Assembly (NCBI GenBank): GCA_003508835.1
Contig: PUFA01000022.1
Span: 806,001 to 870,000 of the forward strand
Length of the DNA stretch: 64,000 nt
Source: Eonycteris spelaea
Taxonomy: Eukaryota; Chordata; Mammalia; Chiroptera; Pteropodidae
Direction: 5' to 3'
Position numbers and translations under genes: made by a program. Under the pieces are notes generated by a model. The model did no database searches and was not told where the DNA came from. It saw only the letters and a program-made list of their open reading frames with translations. This document shows, piece by piece, positions 34,956 through 47,810 of this stretch; within the stretch, counting starts at the first letter, position 1; each line of letters begins with the position of its first letter.

Positions 34956-36354
34956 AGAAGGGAAAAAAATTGTGAAAATTATGAACCTACTCCATAGTGT
35001 ATATTTAAGAAACAGTTTTAAACTGAAAAAAAGGAAAACAGATTTTTAAAATTATGTTTCCAGTAGACAGACTTCCATTCTTACGTGTCATGAGGGGAGG
35101 CCTCTGACGCTGTACAGTGCGCCCTGCTCCAGGCACCGCCGCTTCCTCAGCGTGGGAGAGTGTCTCTTGCCACTTTTGATGTGAACACGAAAGCGGACCA
35201 ATTAACTGCCTTCACAGGAGAGCAGTTTAATCAAAATGATATAAAGGCGATGTATGTAATTGTATGCCGTTAGTTATAGGAACACGGATTTGGCCAGAGG
35301 TGAGGAAATTACTGTACTGACAGTCTGTTTTTTACAAACATAAAATGTTTAACTGTAGTGAGTATTATTTTTTTCAGTGACAGTGTTACAGAGGGGGATT
35401 GGAATGGAGATGATATGGGTGCTACTGTTCATGGCTGGGATGGGGGCACTTTAAAAAATACTTGCTTTCCGCCTGGTGCTTTCTTTGGCTCAGTCAACCT
35501 TGTTCCGTCAACACTTACACAGGCCCCGTGTGTGAGTGTCGCCCTGTGCCCTTCGGCCTGCTCCATCCTCTGCCACCGCAGAGGGCACCCAGAGAGCAGA
35601 CAGGTCTCTGCGATCATCGGGAGAGGCCCCGGGGAAGCTTTGCCCGCTGGAGGGAGGGCGTGGCCACACGGGAGCACCTTGGTGGCCGGCAGGCAGCACC
35701 CTTCAGCCATCCCCGCGCCCGCCACTCCCCCGTGGCCACGCCTCATTGTCTCTGGCTGCTCGGCTGTAGCCCCTGGTTAACGGAAAAACATGTTGCCATT
35801 TAAAAGCAGAAGGGAATTCAGTCCAGGAGGAAATAATAAGTCTTTTTTGGTTAAAGCTATTGTTTTTTTTTTTTCGCTTTGATTTTTGTTTTTTAAGTTA
35901 TTTGTAGCAGATTCCACTTCATTTTTTCATTCGTCTTTTATTGAATTATGCTACTTGCTTTAGGAAAACCTTTGTCTTACCCACCGAGAGGAAACCAACA
36001 GTCCCTAATGCACATGAAAGCCGTATCTGGATCCATCACCTGTGTGCCCTGTGTTTGGGGACAGGGTGATGAGTAAGAGATGTGCCTCTCTGTGTAGGAT
36101 TTGCTGACGTGGGCCGACAACTAATATCTGTAAAATTGGGGTTGAGTGTTTATTTGTGTTTGAATGTTATTCTTATTTTGGATTACCTCATTAAGTGAAA
36201 TCGAGAACATATCTAAAAGCCAGGAATCAACTGTACATTTATAAATAATATAGGCGATCATAGCATTTATTTCATCTATCAAGATTTGAGGAATTAACTT
36301 CCCAAAGGCAATAAAGTGGAAAAGAAAGAATTTTGATGTCGCAGATGAGTGGAC

Positions 36355-36485
36355 TTCTCATAGGCTTGTGGCTCCTTCCTCTTAGGGTGATTTCATTCAG
36401 GTCATTGAACTTCAAACCTCAGGTTCCTCATTAGTAAAACGTCTGTGGGACTGAAACGGGTTGAGATTTAAATGGGGTAACACAC
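36355..36485 (+). repeat. MIR SINE 3' part
   Basis: The order 'tcattcaggtcattgaactt', 'caaacctcaggttcctcatt', 'agtaaaacgtctgtgggact' matches the MIR 3' half (aagtcacttaacctct...cagtttcctcatctgtaaaatggg). Confidence 0.75.
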
Positions 36486-37779
36486 GTCAAGCACGGAGAA
36501 GCCAGGCCTGCCGCAGGAAGAGCCTCACGGGCATCGCCGCCCTGGGCCTCGCCTCCTCGGTGTCCTGTCTGGCGCTGAGGCGCTGGCGACGCGGCTGGCA
36601 GACGGTGACGCGCTCTGTGTCCCCTGCATCACCAGGCAGTGTGCCTGGAAGCCGAACGCCAGAGTTTGCCTCTTACCCGTGTCTTCAAAATATAAAATTC
36701 TGCTTAATATGGCGGTTTTTCGGGTAATTTATGAATCTAGCTCTAGTCTTTTTAAAGCAGTTTGTGGAGTTAAATACATTTCACACTGAGGTTTCAAAAA
36801 ACCTTAACTTCGTGTCAATTTAGGCTCTTTATCCCTATTTACTAAAATGCCGTGTCTTGCCCCGAATTCTGTTTTGCGGTCCGTGTCTTCCTGCCAGTCC
36901 GACATTAAAAAGCCACCTTCCAGCTCTGGGTGACGTGGTTCCGTGGCACGACCCAGCGACGTGCAGAGAGCTGTAGGAGAAAGAAGGGCGTGCCTCTCGC
37001 CAGCGGGGGTCGAAGGAGGGGACAGTCGATCTGCGCGTCACGGTGAGCAGGAGTCCCCCAAGCGAACAGCACAGGAAGGCCGCATTCGTGGCAGAGAGGA
37101 GGCAGAGCGGCATGAAAGAACACGACGTGTTCTGGAGTCAGAGGTTGACGTGTGCCTGGGAGACACGCTCGCATGCGGCAGTTGTCGGTGATGAAGTAGG
37201 AAAAGTAGGCGAGACCAGTGTGCCGGAGCTTGAGCATCATCTGACCTTGCTTTTGTCCTTCGAGCAGTGGGGAACCATTGAAAACTTTAATAAGGCATGT
37301 GGTCGGGTACGTGTTATTGCGAGATTGGTGGCGTTTGTGTCCACAGCCGCCGCCAGCTAGCCTGCCGAGCACCTTTCTGTGAGTCGTAACAAGGCGCTGC
37401 CTCGCCCTGCGTGGTGGCAGCTGCCTTCCGGGCAGAAGGCTCGTCGAGCGGAGCGCGAGCTTCCAGGGAGTCGCGGTCCTGGTCAGTCCTCGCCCGGCCC
37501 TCGCCGGGCGGGCACCGTGCGTGTGCGCAGCCTTCACGTCTCCGCGAGGCGCCTCCTCTCGGCTTATCCGCTTCTCAGTGTCCCTCACAGTGCCTCGCAC
37601 AGTATCTCATACTAACATACATAGTCATTGGACAGAAACCTTTAGATTTTAATCCCGCGTAGATAACCTACTCTCTCCGACTTTAAGGTTTGTCCCTGAG
37701 CCTTTGGGCGGAAATGCTTTGTGAATGGGATGGATTGGAATAGTAAGGGTGTCTCGTACGTGAGCACGTCGACCTGCCA

Positions 37780-37965
37780 TGAGGTGCAGCACCTGGTACA
37801 AGTGGCCACAGCGTGGAAAGTCAGGTGGATCACGCCCTCTGAGCCGAGTCAGCGCTACGGCTTCGCACACGTGCTCCTGGGGCAAGTCCCTTACTTCGTC
37901 CGCTCTGATCATGGCTGAAATGAGGCTGTCCTGTTGTAAATGAACTATGAGAACGTCCTTCAGAG
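37780..37965 (+). repeat. MIR SINE, probable
   Basis: The phrases 'gctcctggggcaagtccctt' at 37873 and 'gatcatggctgaaatgaggc' match the MIR tail (cttgggcaagtcacttaacc ... aaatgagg). The 5' half is less certain. Confidence 0.55.
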
Positions 37966-38487
37966 CAAAAATGAGAAGTAGTCAAAGCAGATATTTAGAT
38001 TGCACCTGTTAGGCCAGCCCCGCTCGCCCCCCGTTACTGTTCTACAGTCTGCTTACTGAATGAAGAAGTTTGGTGAAAGGCTTGGGCTGGACTGGAGTCC
38101 CGTCTTGGCCATTCGCTACAGCATTGGCCTGGCCAGCGCCTTTCTCTCTAGAGCTCTGTTCTCCCCGCTTCGGTGAGGGGCGGGAATAGCCCTGCGGGCC
38201 TTGCTGATGCTAAAAGTCCATGTGTGTGCCTGTCCCTGAGGGCTTGGGCTCCAGACGGGGATCGGGGCGATGTTTTCCTCACAATGCTGCTGAGAGATCT
38301 GGGGTCCTGAGATCTTGGTCAGTGTCTGTGAACACTGGTCACTGTGGCCGGAGCCCCTGATCACGGCGCCAGAGGACAGGAACCTTGCGAGACGTTTGAC
38401 AGTGATCGAATTCACATTTTAATAAAATTCTCCTTAGCAAACTTTAAAAGAAAGTTGTACTTGCTCAGAGATTCCCAGGCCCAGTGA

Positions 38488-38507
38488 TTTTTTTTTTTTT
38501 TTTTTTT
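38488..38507. repeat. T20 homopolymer
   Basis: A run of twenty T lies here. No retroposon body was recognised beside it on either side, so it is listed as a simple repeat. Confidence 0.9.
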
Positions 38508-40129
38508 ACTGAGGCCTTTAGTTCTTCTGCTTATCTAGTTAAGTTCAATACTTATGATTCTGGACAGGTTAGGATAAAAAAGTGTTATAAAGTGGAAATA
38601 TAGAGCAGCCTACTTTCCCCCTAAACTGTTAGGAAAGCAAGTAAAATTTTCAAAGTTATAATGTTCATTTTAAGTTACAGTTTTTAAAACCTCCAGTCTA
38701 TGTTGAGGTAAACATTGTCTGAGCTTCCACACTCAGCCTCTCCTGAAACTGGCAATAAAAGAACCTTAATTCAGCTCACCTGAGGGGTGTTTACAGCGAA
38801 GCATATCATCCTCCGGAACTCCCTGTGCTGCCATACCTGTAGTGCTGACTCCTTGCCAGGTGCTAAGCACTGCTGTCAGATTACAAGAAGCATTAGTCAG
38901 AAGGGAAGTGGATGTTGGATGAGAGGCCAGCTGGCAACACACTCAGTACAGCATTTTATAACCAAATACCTCAGGCCCTTTATAGGGAAGCGGTATATAT
39001 CACGGCAACGAGTTAGTCAAGGCCCACCTGGCAAGCTGGTCCCTGAGCCTGGTCCTGGGCTAAAGCCGGATCTCTGAAGGATTGCTCGGCCAGTGGTAAT
39101 GCTGACCTGAGCGTTTGGGCACTCTGCCTCTTCCAGCTTCTCAGTCTTTCCATTGGCTCATGTGGGCTTTTTAGAATATTTGTACACATTTAATCTGTGC
39201 TTCTTCATCTTCAAAAGAGTGATAAAATCTGGGGATTCAACCAACCCGAGAGGAACTTACAGTTTCAAAAAGATGTGTAAAGCATTCTGTTAATCCTGTG
39301 GTATAGATTCTGGTAGCGCTGGATATTTTGGGTTGGTTATTTGAGGCGATAGAAGGCTAATTTGTAATAACCCTAATTGATCTGTGTACGAAAAGTGTGC
39401 CACCGACAGGTGAAAACTGCTTCTTTTAAGAACATTTTCTGCTACGTGGAACTGCATTAGAGGTGAACCGTAGTGGCTTGTAGAATGAGGGAGATCTAAA
39501 TCCAGATGCCAGGGCGGCCCACTGCCCGGCTCGTGAGCCGTTTTCCTTCACGTGAGTTAGAGAGGCCTCCACTGCCCAGAGCTGACGTCCAGAGCAAATG
39601 ACGTTGTTCACACGAAGAGTCCATCCTGGTAAGACAGAGTAGGTGGCCAGTAAAGCATTTTTGTTAACGTTTTTTATACTCAACAAATCCAATTTCATTG
39701 ATCTCTAATATAAAAAATATTTTCCCATGTTTTATTGCCTTAGATTTTATGAATAATCCTAATGGGTGTTTTATGTGTTTGTCATGTTTTTGGTTTTAAT
39801 GGTGTATTCTTTAAATTCTAACTATATTTTATAGGTAGTTGCATGCAGCATTTTTTCAGCTGGTTTATATTTATAAAACATCTGTAATCTGTATTTTTTT
39901 TTCTTTGTAAAAGATATGTACTGTTTTTTACTTTCAAGTTATAAAGTTGTTTCCTTATAAACTCTACTCAATATTCCGTATTTCAACATATTTGTTAATG
40001 TAATTCCTAGTTCCTTGTGTACAACTTAGTTCTTTTTTAACCTAATTTTGTTAATTAAAAAAAAGCAGTGAATCTAGCAACTTTAGAAAGTTGAGGAGTT
40101 CTGTTTGCAATAGAGTGATCATTTACGAC

Positions 40130-40352
40130 GGGTTCCCAACCCCTGGGCCAGGAATCCAGTACCAACCATGGCTTGTTAGGAACCAGGCCACACAGCAGTG
40201 AGCAGCAGGGGAGGGAGCGAAGCTTCATCTGCATTCACAGCTGCTCCCCAGCATCAGCATCACCTCCTCAGCTCCACTTCAGATCAGCAAGCATTAGATT
40301 CTCACAGGAGCACCAGTCCCTGGGGTCAAAATCGTTGGGGACCGCTGCTTAG
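40130..40352. mobile_element. MER1-like hAT-Charlie element
   Basis: The ends form inverted repeats: 'gggttcccaacccctgggcc' at 40130 and 'tcgttggggaccgctgc' at 40333. Inside, 'cttgttaggaaccaggccac', 'acagcagtgagcagcagggg' and 'agcattagattctcacagga' match the non-autonomous Charlie-type element with the 'ggtccccaaccc' terminus. No transposase is present, and the 8-bp duplications are not clear. Confidence 0.9.
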
Positions 40353-41454
40353 GAAATAAGCATACCTAATTAACTGTCCCCTTTCATTTAGGTTAGGATT
40401 GAACCCAGGTGTTCAGGTGAGACTCAGAAATATAACACTGAGGACCAAAGCACTGCATGTTTGTCATTGGTGTTTCATGATGATTTAGGGATGTAATTCA
40501 GAATTTTCGAAGGTATCATTCTGTAACAATGTTACTATCATGCTATAAAATGAGGATTCAGAGTTGCAATGCAGTTGTTAAATTGTTCTTAAATAGAACC
40601 CCTGCTAAGTTTTAGAAATTTAAAAACAAAATCTAATTTTACCTTAGGCTAGAAAGAAAAGTGGAAAGAATTAAGATTTGCATAGCTCTCTTTTTTTATG
40701 TTTTTAACTTCTAAATATCATTTCCAGTGTTCTGTAATAGTAAATAGCCAGCTCTCCTTTTGCTGTTCAATGGGCTTTGGTTTTATATTTGTAGGAAAGG
40801 TTCCCTGCTTATTTGGGAGCAAAATACCATCAGGTGAAAGGCACATGCCACTTTTATCATGGTAGAAGTTCAAAATCATAAATTAGTTATTTTCTTTTTC
40901 TTCAGAATTTTTTTTTTTAATCACTTAAACTGTTTTTGGCGTTTGGACAAGACATTCTTTCGAAAGTAGCAAAAGTAGCCCCTTGGCATATTCTTATTCA
41001 CTTGAAAAGAATCCTTAAAAGAGTGGTTTTATATTTAAAAGCAAGAATCATGTTTAGTTTGCCTCGCACTGACTTCTTGCCAGAATCCTTAAAAATATAA
41101 AAGGTCAAACAAACACTCTTAGATATAAAAAAAATTGTAGTCCCCGGCATTTTTCTCTTTTCTCCCCACTGTCCCACGTCTTAAGCATGTGTCAGAACTG
41201 GAGATTAGGGGAGAAATGAATCTAAAAGTTGTCAGTTAAAAATGAGCTTTCTCATACAGCGGAATGAGTCGTGATGGGCATGCAGTGTGCACACAGGCAC
41301 AGGGTCAGAGGAGCTGGTCTGACGTTTGTCGGTGGCTTCCTCGTAGTTTAATTAATAAAGACACTTACACTGTGAAGTCAATACGTGGACCTGCCATGTA
41401 CTGCACATGAGACACTTAATGCCGAGTCTAGTCCGCTTTGTTTTTGAACCCTAA

Positions 41455-42260
41455 AGGGATATTTTCATGAATGAATAGAGTGTGATTGCTAGATCATATG
41501 GTAAGAATTTGTTAAGTTTTATAAGAAACTGGCAAACTGTCTCTAAAGTGGCTGTGCCATTTTGTATTTCCATCAGCAATGAATGAAAGTTCTCTTTTTC
41601 TTTTTTATTAAAATTACTGGGGTGACATTAACAAAATCAAGTAAGTTTCAAGTGTATCATTCCACATTAAGTTGTTTATATATTGCATTGTGTGTTCACC
41701 GCCCAGCGGAGTTAGACCTCTTTCTGCCACCAAATATTGCCCCCTTTCCCCCTGTCTACCCCACCCCCATCCGTCTGGTAACCACTGATCCACAGTCCGT
41801 GTGTAAGTCAGGTAGAAAAGTTGAAAACCTCCTGCTATCGCTCGCATGTGAGATATAAAACTGAAAGTTTCTGTTGATCCACATCCTCGCTGGCGTTGGA
41901 TGCCAGCCATGGTGGTACATGTACAGGGCGCCTCGAGGGTAATTTGGATTCCCAGATGACATATGATGTTTCTCATCTTTTCATATGTTTATTTGCCATC
42001 TGTATGTCTTCTTTGGTGAGCTATCTGTTCAGATATTTTACCAATTTTTTAATGCAGTTTTCTTCATGTTGAATTTTAAGAGTTCTTTATATATTTTGGA
42101 TACCACTCCGTTATCAGATTTTGTGTCTTCAAAAGATTTTTCCCTAGTCTGTGGCTTATCTTTTCACTATCCAAACTGTCTTTCGTAGAACAGAAATTTT
42201 TAATTTTAGTGAATTATTAATTTTTTATTCAAAATATATTTAATAAGGGGTTCCATGTAT
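41455..42260 (-). mobile_element. Old L1, ORF2-end region, antisense, split by a younger L1
   Basis: The plus strand reads 'ataagaaactggcaaactgt' at 41521 and 'gtggctgtgccattttgtat', then after the inner insertion resumes with 'tgttgatccacatcctcgct' at 41872, 'atgtttatttgccatctgta' and 'accactccgttatcagattt'. This is the antisense of the L1 ORF2 C-terminal region and upstream. Reading across 41596-41861 restores an ordered L1 sequence. Confidence 0.9.
41596..41861 (-). mobile_element. Younger L1 3' end inserted in the older L1
   Basis: The segment starts T-rich, then reads 'attactggggtgacattaac', 'atattgcattgtgtgttcac' and 'tctggtaaccactgatccac' on the plus strand, the antisense of a bat-type L1 3' UTR. 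It is flanked by a short duplication, tgaaagttctct at 41584-41595 and tgaaagtttct at 41862-41872. The length is about 270 bp and it is 5'-truncated. Confidence 0.85.
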
Positions 42261-42474
42261 TTTTTCTGTAAAAAGGTCAATTTTGAGTCAATTTTTGCTT
42301 TGTAAATGTGTATAGATAATAATCACCATATTTATTCAATAACTTATTTGTGCCTTCATTTTATAATTGTGGTGATATGACTTTTAGTGGCAAAAGAGAA
42401 TTATTCCCTCAAAGGACTGTTAGCCACAAAGAAAGCCATTCTTTTTCCTTTTGAACATAATGCTAAGGAGCCTC

Positions 42475-42570
42475 ATTCCCTATGTTCTGCTGCTTAGTCT
42501 TTATGACCTGAGGCAAGTCTAACCTCTGAAGTTCAACTTCCTTTTGTTAAGAGAAATTTTCTAGAGCCTT
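42475..42570 (+). repeat. MIR SINE 3' part
   Basis: The phrases 'tttatgacctgaggcaagtc' and 'taacctctgaagttcaactt' match the MIR tail (tgtgaccttgggcaagtcacttaacctctctgag). Confidence 0.7.
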
Positions 42571-42740
42571 TCCATCTTTATAGTTCTCAGGTTTTATATC
42601 CACTTTGTGGCTCACACATTGCACTAATACCTATTACCTTTAAACAGTATTAGAGCTAGGATTAGGGAAGGTTGTCTACAGAAAACAGAGGTATGCTCAC
42701 ATCGTAAAATAGTAAGACAGAAATTTAAAGCAAGTAATTT

Positions 42741-42765
42741 GGTGTGTGTGTACACACACACACAA
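42741..42765. repeat. (TG)n(CA)n microsatellite
   Basis: Alternating TG followed by CA forms a short, self-complementary dinucleotide stretch here. Confidence 0.9.
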
Positions 42766-42984
42766 ACTTTGTTTTAAAAATCATATTCAAAAGATAAATG
42801 AGGATTTTTAAATGACAGTAATTTTGCTGACAGGTCTTTCGGAAACATACCTAATTGAATATATCCTGGTAGATACAAAGAAGCAAAATACAATCATTCT
42901 CTGGGAATTGTACCCATATCAGAAGAGCTCAGAGCATGATATTGCTAGAGAATGGTTCCTTTTGCTTGCCCCTAAGCAGGGAGC

Positions 42985-43830
42985 CCACAACTAACACATC
43001 CTCAGCAGCAGAAAGCCGCAAGCTTTTCCTTTATGATCAGGAACAGGACGAAGATGCTCACACACGTCTGTGCAGTATAGCACTGGAAGTCCTAGCCTGG
43101 CCAGAGCAGTTAGGCAGGAAGAAGAGATAAAAGGCATCCAGCTTGGAAAGGCAGAAAGAAAACGGTCACTATCTGCAGATGACATGATTTTATGTATAGA
43201 AAGCCCTGAAGAACCCACCAAAGAACTGTTAGAACCAATAGATGAATTCAGTATAGTTGCAAGGTACAAAATCAATATACAAAAATAGGTTGCATTTTAT
43301 ACACCAAAAACGAACTCTCAGAAAGACAAATTAAGAAAACAAGCTCATTTTGATTACATCAAAAAGGATAAAATACTTAGAAATAATTTAACCAAGGAAC
43401 TGAAAGACCTGAACACTAAAAACTGCAAGACATCAGGGAAAGAAAGTGAAGAAGACAGAAATAAATAGGAAAGTTCATGCTCGTGGATTGGAAGAACTGC
43501 TGGTATCAAAACGTTCATCCTACGCAAAGCAGTCTACAGAGTCAGTGCAGTTCTTACCGGAATTCCAATGGCATCTTTCACAGAAAGAGAACAAACAACC
43601 CTGGAATGTACGTGGGACCAGGTGGGACCACAAAGGATCCCAAAGCCAAAGCGATGCTGAGAAAAAAGAACAAAGCGGGAGGCATCGCAGCCCCTGGTTC
43701 CAGGCAGGAGCGCACAGGCCTCACCCATGCGGGTTCCGGTCGGAATCGTCGTGCCTCGTTCCGAGATCGAATCGACAGCCAAGGGCCACCAGTGTTCGGA
43801 GAAAGCTTCTAATATAAAAGCACCCTAAAA
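42985..43830 (+). mobile_element. L1 ORF2 relic, reverse transcriptase region
   Basis: The frame at 43070-43288 includes [12 protein letters not shown], corresponding to the L1 reverse transcriptase catalytic motif (Y/F)ADDM with the first residue changed to serine, then a conserved KINIQK. The later parts 'aaccaaggaactgaaagacc' and 'catgctcgtggattggaaga' follow the L1 ORF2 order. Stops and frame changes break it into short pieces, so it is non-functional. Confidence 0.9.
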
Positions 43831-43929
43831 CACACTAGGGGAGACGCTGAGGGAGCAGACGAGAGGGGGTGAGAGGCTAGTGGCGCCCTGCAACACGCGC
43901 CGGACGCTCTGCACAGGATGCCCAGTTAT

Positions 43930-44300
43930 CTGTGAATTGGAATTTTAAAATTTTCAGGGAGACATGTTTTTAATGCACTAGAAGAATTGGAGAAAAGTTG
44001 AGTACGTCTCCCAGGAAATGACACAGAGAGATGGGAACTGGACGAATGCAGGCCTGTGACTGACAGGCGTTTCAGAGAGAGCAGAGAAATCAGAGCAAAC
44101 AATCCACATTTCTTCCCGCGCGTTGGAGGACAGAAGTCTCCGCGTCGAACGTCTCCATCAGGTGTCCAGCCCCGGCCTGTCGCATGCACGGGACGAAGAA
44201 CCGCCGTCCCCTACGGCAGCGGCGGGCGCCGGGACCGGAGCGCGTGCCTCCTCCGCTTTGCGTCCCGGGGCCGTGATTTCCAGCCTGGAGCTCTGTGTGT
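43930..44300 (+). mobile_element. Possible L1 ORF1-region relic, GC-drifted
   Basis: The stretch 'agaagaattggagaaaagtt' at 43980 and 'ggacagaagtctccgcgtcg' at 44129, then 'atcaggtgtccagcccc', follow in order an old L1 ORF1-like pattern (gacatgagtctccagattg ... aagtgcccagcac). Numerous CpGs replace expected A/T positions. It could instead be unrelated CpG-rich DNA. Confidence 0.35.
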
Positions 44301-46554
44301 GGCACCCCACGGGAAGACGAGGCGCGTGCGTTTCAGGCACGCACGACCCGAAACACATTCGTCCCCACGCACCCCTCGTGAGGAAGCTACCGTGGCAGTG
44401 TCCCGCCAGAACCGAGGGGACCTGGACCCAGGACGCGGCAGCTCGCGTGGGGAGCGGTGACGGGAGTCCCCGGGGGGCTGGCGAGCAGGGCCAGGGAAAA
44501 GTCGTCGTTGAGCTTCTCCGTGTAGACTGGCAGGGACAAAAGTCCCTTACCAGGTTGGGGCTGTGCTGGCTGGCTGGCTTTGCTTTTCAGTTGATAATGA
44601 GCAATAAGAAAGACAAACAGGTGAAGATTACATCAGCACATTCGGAAACTACAAAAGCGAAATACTAACCCCCCAAATGAGCATCTGTTCTTTCCGCCTT
44701 TTTTCCAGTCCAGAGCTGTTTGTCTGTGAAAGCTTTATTTTAGAATTCAGTGTGGGTCTGTTCTGTTATTCTGAAAAGTAAAGATGAGTGGTCTCTAAAG
44801 ATTTTAGTAGCAGAATCTCTCTTCCTCCCTCAAATGTAAGCTTATTGGGGAAGACCGTTATGTAACAGAGCTGAGACCGATCTGCTTCAGCGGGGGCCTG
44901 TCCCACCTGCTTGGCTTTCCTGCCGTGACCTCTGAGGCCCCTTGGAGACTGCGGAGCTAAAACTGCTTTGTCATTCTTCTTCGTGTAGTGATAACCTGAG
45001 CACCCACCCGTTTCATGGAGCCAAGAAGCAGGACCCAGCTGTGGCATTGCCGCACCGTGAGCCCGTGTGCCTGGGTCTCCGTGACGTAGTGCTCACGCAG
45101 ACTCCATGCCGACAGCTTTGCACCTACCTGGCTGTGACAGCCTCGTTTTTAATGAGATGTCTATGCCTTGGCTTCACAGAAAAGTTGGAGCCTCCCCTTT
45201 TTACATTCCTGACCTTTTCAAGTTTGAAACGAGTAACTCATGCTTTTTTCCCCGGGTGCACGTGAGCTGAGGCGAGCGCGGAGCATCCGAGCCGTGCGGT
45301 ATGTGGAGCGGGAGCCTGCGGTTCGCGGTCATCTGGTAGCGCATCCCTCGTCCCTCACGATGCAGTCCTCTTCCCCATGTCACCCCTGCAAAGGGAACTG
45401 GTGACAGATGTGCGGTTTTAAATAGCTTTCCAAATACAATCTTCTCTGGTAAATAAAACTAAACGATGAGGTGAAAGGAAAAACATAACTCCATGCAGTG
45501 CGAACTTGAATTTGCTTGTTGCGTCGTCATTGTGGGACGTCTGTCACCTTGAAGTTGCATCTGCTGCATCCCATGAAAGCGTGAAGCACGCGTGGTAGGG
45601 CATGGCCACGCTTCTCAGTCTGAAGAATCATTTATCGCTGGTGAGTGTTAAAAATGCCAGCTCTGCTGCCCTGGTCAGCTGTGTGCCTTCTGTGGTGAAG
45701 GGTAGTTCCTGTCCAAAGGTAACGTTTAACGCGTTAATGTTTAACATTTATTTGTAAGGCTGAGAAGTATAGTGAAGGAAACGGTTGTAAGTCGTAAATG
45801 CTTTATGCTGAAAGTTCGTGCTGCCTTCCCATTCGCCTGTTCCTTTGGGGGTCTTCCACTGAGCAGTGCAGAGAACATGGCTTATGAAATTAAAAGGGAA
45901 AATAACACTTAAAAAACTCCACCTTTTATATCTCTACCTGTAATCTTGAGGATTAAAACCTTGAGCAAGTGCATATCTTGGCAGGCAAATTATTTTAATC
46001 TGAAGCGCGATCACAGTGCAATTAGAAGAACACTGAATCACCACGAGAGGTATTATCGTCTGCTTACGTTCAGCCTAAAAAGCAGATGCACAGATTACCA
46101 TTTGAACTCATTGGGTATGTTTTTCCCGTGAAGACGATGGGAAGTTAGTTATATGTGAAGGTGAACAGAGCAGTCTGTCGTTTTTATTCCTCGGTCATCC
46201 CTGAGGATTCTCCCTGTGACGCCCGTGAGGATGCAGAGCCGTGGAGCTGTTTGCGCAGATGATCGGACGCCCCTGCGTGTAGCCTGGTTGCTGGTTCTGT
46301 AGCACCACGGCACCCTGCAGGAGGGTGACTGTGGCACTCGGGGACAGCCCCTCCCTCGGTCCGTTTTCAAGACCAACCATTACTTAGACTCGCCTTTAAG
46401 GAACGCTGCACCGTCCCAGCTGACGAGAAAGCAGCAGTCGGAATGGCTCGAGGACCTTCCGGGTTCTTACCATCTGCTTTTCCACCTGTGGAAACAGTTG
46501 AAAATATCTACCTGTTGTTGGTTTTCTTGTTTTGTCTTAATTAAATGAGGACCC

Positions 46555-46585
46555 CTTTCTTTTCTTTTCTTTTCTTTTCTTTTTT
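46555..46585. repeat. (TTTTC)n microsatellite
   Basis: Five TTTCT-type units in tandem occupy this stretch and end in a T-rich tract. Confidence 0.9.
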
Positions 46586-46800
46586 AATCAAAGTCCAGGA
46601 GGGGCCAGCGGGGCCCAGCTCGAGGGGTCCGCGTGGTGCAGCAGGGCTCAGCCACTGGCCCGCTGTGGTGGCCTCGCCTGCCAGTGCATTTTATACAGCT
46701 TCTCCCGCGAGGCCCGTCACGCTCCTCCTGCGCCCCGGGTCCCAGCGGCTTGCCTGCTCCTGATAAAGTTCTCTGGGCACTCAGACCCGCTGTCATTCGG
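46586..46800 (+). other. Possible solitary LTR or other old repeat, unidentified
   Basis: A 'ttttatacagcttctcccgc' stretch at 46689 (TATA-like) is followed about 75 bp later by 'gataaagttctctgggcact' (a possible polyadenylation-like site). This spacing resembles an LTR, but I cannot name a family or show TG...CA ends or a duplication. Confidence 0.2.
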
Positions 46801-47810
46801 TGGATGGCCTATGATACGCACTCTTTTGGGTAAACGTAAGCGTTTGGTTGCCATTTGTAACTTACACTGGACAGTCATCCTGTCCTAGAGTTAAGATCCT
46901 GGCCTGAGCGTCATTCTTAACGCGTCACTTTTATATGTAGGTGCCGAGATAATTTTCATTGTCTCGTTGGGACATGAATGAGACTTCCCTGTGCTAGTTT
47001 TTGCAAGTTTAGAATGGCCGGAATCTCTAATAAGAGTCAGGCTGCCGTGAACGGGATGCCCGTCGCGCACAGTGACGCTGCGAGCCGTTGGCCAGAGCGG
47101 CCTCTCCGGTCAGCTCAGGAGTGGCCCCGCCAGGCAGCAGAGCGCACAGAATCCCGTCACTCAGCGTGGGTGCTCGGGCAGCACCGCTGGTCAGGGTGAC
47201 ACGGCCGAGCTTCTGCCTGCTGAACAGTGTTTTGCTTTCCGCTTCCAAAGACGGCTGTTGAAAGATAGCCCATCCTCCACGTGTGTGGCTGCGATGAAAA
47301 TACCGCTGTGGCTTCCCGTCCTTTTTCATCCGTTAGCAGCTTTTGCGACCGTGGCTCTTTACTCTCCTTGCTCTGTCTTCGTGTGCGTTGCCGTCCTTCT
47401 GCCTATGCCATACTCATCTGGTCAGAGCTCACTGACTGGCCGTCGGTTCCCAGATTAACTTTTCCAGATCACAGCTCTGCGAGCCCTTCAGGAGTTCTCT
47501 GGCGCCCGCTAGTGAATGCCGGGCTTCCGGCGCCCGTGTCCTGGGCCCCCCACACTGCAGCCCTTCCTCCCTTAGAACCCCGCTCCTGCTCCTCCCAGGA
47601 ACCCTGTTGGCCCATTGTCTTTAGGTTCCTTTTCTCAGTTCTTCCAGAAAACTCCCCCCAGCGTTGTGCCGTATGTCACATTGTATTGTAAGTTTGTCCA
47701 GGTGTCTTTCTTTGACTAGACTGTTATGTCCTCAAGCAGTGAGTGACCAGTGGCTCGAGTAGCAAACACTGACCCAGAACACTGACACAGAGCGCGTCCC
47801 GCAAAACAGC

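Noticed and set aside
43070..43288. Reverse transcriptase frame as a possible functional gene
   Set aside because: It is a short L1 ORF2 fragment whose catalytic motif has its first residue changed to serine and whose flanking frames are broken.
44123..44668. 181-codon plus-strand open frame
   Set aside because: Its first part follows an old L1-like pattern altered by many CpG-creating changes, and the end has no domain. Chance opening in GC-rich DNA is simpler.
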